A stretch of 64,000 nt of DNA from Verrucomicrobiales bacterium (lineage in GTDB: Bacteria > Verrucomicrobiota > Verrucomicrobiia > Limisphaerales > J093): contig JACKPW010000012.1 in the NCBI GenBank assembly GCA_024233215.1, positions 124,001 through 188,000 on the forward strand. Reading direction: 5' to 3'. The notes under the pieces are model-generated. The model was not told the DNA's origin. It saw only the letters and a program-made list of their open reading frames with translations, and made no database searches. The position numbers and the translations under genes were made by a program. Below are positions 63,205 to 64,000 of this stretch, piece after piece. Each line of letters begins with the position of its first letter. Positions within the stretch are counted from its first letter, which is position 1.

Positions 63205-64000
63205 ATGAAAGCGTCCCTTCCTGGCTTCCCGGTTGGTGTTGTCGCACTGGCGGTCTCGCTGGTCCCCGCCGATCGCGCGGCGCCAATCCAAGGCAGTCGG
63301 CCGAACATCCTGTTCATCATCACCGACCAGCAGTTTGCCGATGCCATGAGCTGTCGGATGGGGCGGGACTTTATCCATACGCCGGTGATGGACGGGTTGG
63401 CGGCAGAGGGCGTGCTGTTCACCCGAGCCTACAGTTCGAACCCGCTCTGCATGCCGTGGCGGGCGTCCGTGTTCAGTGGCCGTTACCCACACCAGACCCA
63501 CGTGACCACGAACGACCGGCCGAAGGACTGGGACCCGGAGGCATCGCTGAGCATGGGGCGCTACTTTCGCGAGGCCGGCTACGAGGCGGCCTACTCCGGT
63601 AAATGGCATCTCTGCTACAGCGCGAAGAAGCCGGCCGAGCACGGCTTCGAGATTCTGCCGGCGAAGGCCCCCGGCGGGCACGATGCCGGGGTGGCGGCCG
63701 GAGCCGTCGGGTTTCTGCGACGTCCGCATGACCGACCCTTCCTTCTGGTCGCCAGCTTTCTCAATCCCCACAACATCTGCGAATGGGCCCGCCGGGCCGC
63801 CGGACGCGGGCAGACGTTGAACTGCGGCGAAATCGGGAAGCCGCCTGTCGTGGACTTGCTGCCGCCCGCGCCGATCAATCTCGAACCCCAGCGCGACGAA
63901 CCGGATGCGCTCGCTCTGTTGCGCCGGTCTTATCAGGTGGACTCGGGGCCTTTTCCGGTGAGTCGTTTCACGGCGGAAGACTGGCGGCGGCAGCGCTGGG
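63205..64000 (+). CDS. Sulfatase, 3' end beyond the window
   Basis: The frame from ATG 63205 is open to the end of the window (265 codons). A short signal-like segment (FPVGVVALAVSLVPA) is followed by RPNILFIITDQQFADAMSCR, the sulfatase opening. The active-site motif is CMPWR at Cys82 (C-x-P-x-R with Trp in the fourth position), which is uncommon but within the pattern. GKWHLCYSAKKPAEHGFE and LLVASFLNPHNICEWAR follow. The protein is incomplete, so size and C-terminal domains are unknown. It lies 181 bases after the second lipoprotein gene. Confidence 0.9.
   Translation, partial: MKASLPGFPVGVVALAVSLVPADRAAPIQGSRPNILFIITDQQFADAMSCRMGRDFIHTPVMDGLAAEGVLFTRAYSSNPLCMPWRASVFSGRYPHQTHVTTNDRPKDWDPEASLSMGRYFREAGYEAAYSGKWHLCYSAKKPAEHGFEILPAKAPGGHDAGVAAGAVGFLRRPHDRPFLLVASFLNPHNICEWARRAAGRGQTLNCGEIGKPPVVDLLPPAPINLEPQRDEPDALALLRRSYQVDSGPFPVSRFTAEDWRRQRW

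Noticed and set aside
1..64000. CRISPR arrays, tRNA and rRNA genes, riboswitches
   Set aside because: No regularly spaced repeats, cloverleaf sequences, rRNA segments or known riboswitch cores were recognised by reading; a covariance-model scan was not possible.

Overview
The window looks like ordinary chromosome of a GC-rich Verrucomicrobiota bacterium, probably of the Limisphaerales/Pedosphaera type. This is inferred from gene content: five sulfatases, three Gfo/Idh/MocA oxidoreductases (two with twin-arginine-like leaders), a DUF1800/DUF1501 pair, a ThuA-like protein, secreted proteins with a 'FYR' C-terminal domain, and many small palindromic repeats with a decayed RAYT transposase. The host can only be assigned by inference, because no rRNA gene is present. 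No tRNA, rRNA, CRISPR array, prophage or intact insertion sequence was seen.

Layout. 1-4079: two large secreted proteins, the first cut by the window edge. 4175-4446: relic of a REP-associated transposase. 4478-8645: sulfatase and sugar dehydrogenase on the minus strand, divergent from an SGNH hydrolase. 8739-11113: glycolate-oxidase-type iron-sulfur subunit and a TSUP permease. 11114-11759: non-coding, with two MITE-like inverted-repeat elements. 11760-14440: beta-helix and pentapeptide-repeat proteins. 14506-18150: replicative polymerase dnaE. 18505-24915: DUF1800, DUF1501 and a TPR/O-GlcNAc-transferase-like protein. 24897-26306: sulfatase. 26409-27890: gatB. 27900-30948: zinc-ribbon membrane protein, a VapBC-type toxin-antitoxin pair flanked by two copies of a REP-like repeat, and a pseudopilin. 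31110-35799: PD40 propeller protein and a membrane-anchored unknown. 35897-36694: a four-helix-bundle gene broken by a MITE-like insertion. 36839-41485: prolyl oligopeptidase and a ThuA-Gfo/Idh pair. 41898-44212: nfnAB, electron-bifurcating transhydrogenase. 44221-47340: one-component-like sensor kinase. 47546-50040: a DksA-like protein without its zinc cysteines, Cys-poor bL33, Cys-free bS18, a ZIP transporter and a Fur/Zur regulator. 50121-54816: di-haem peroxidase, Gfo/Idh protein and esterase. 54866-55810: a T2SS-F-like protein. 55995-64000: three sulfatases, a porin-like protein and two tandem lipoproteins; the last sulfatase runs off the end.

How the parts fit. Most of the window serves extracytoplasmic breakdown of sulfated or acylated polysaccharide (sulfatases, esterase, SGNH hydrolase) followed by oxidation of the released sugars (Gfo/Idh, ThuA). 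The most interesting group is 47546-50040, where zinc-free versions of DksA and two ribosomal proteins sit beside a zinc importer and a zinc-type Fur regulator. This may be a zinc-sparing unit, or the Cys-free ribosomal proteins may simply be normal for the lineage. The other notable feature is the density and variety of small mobile repeats, one of which has split a gene.
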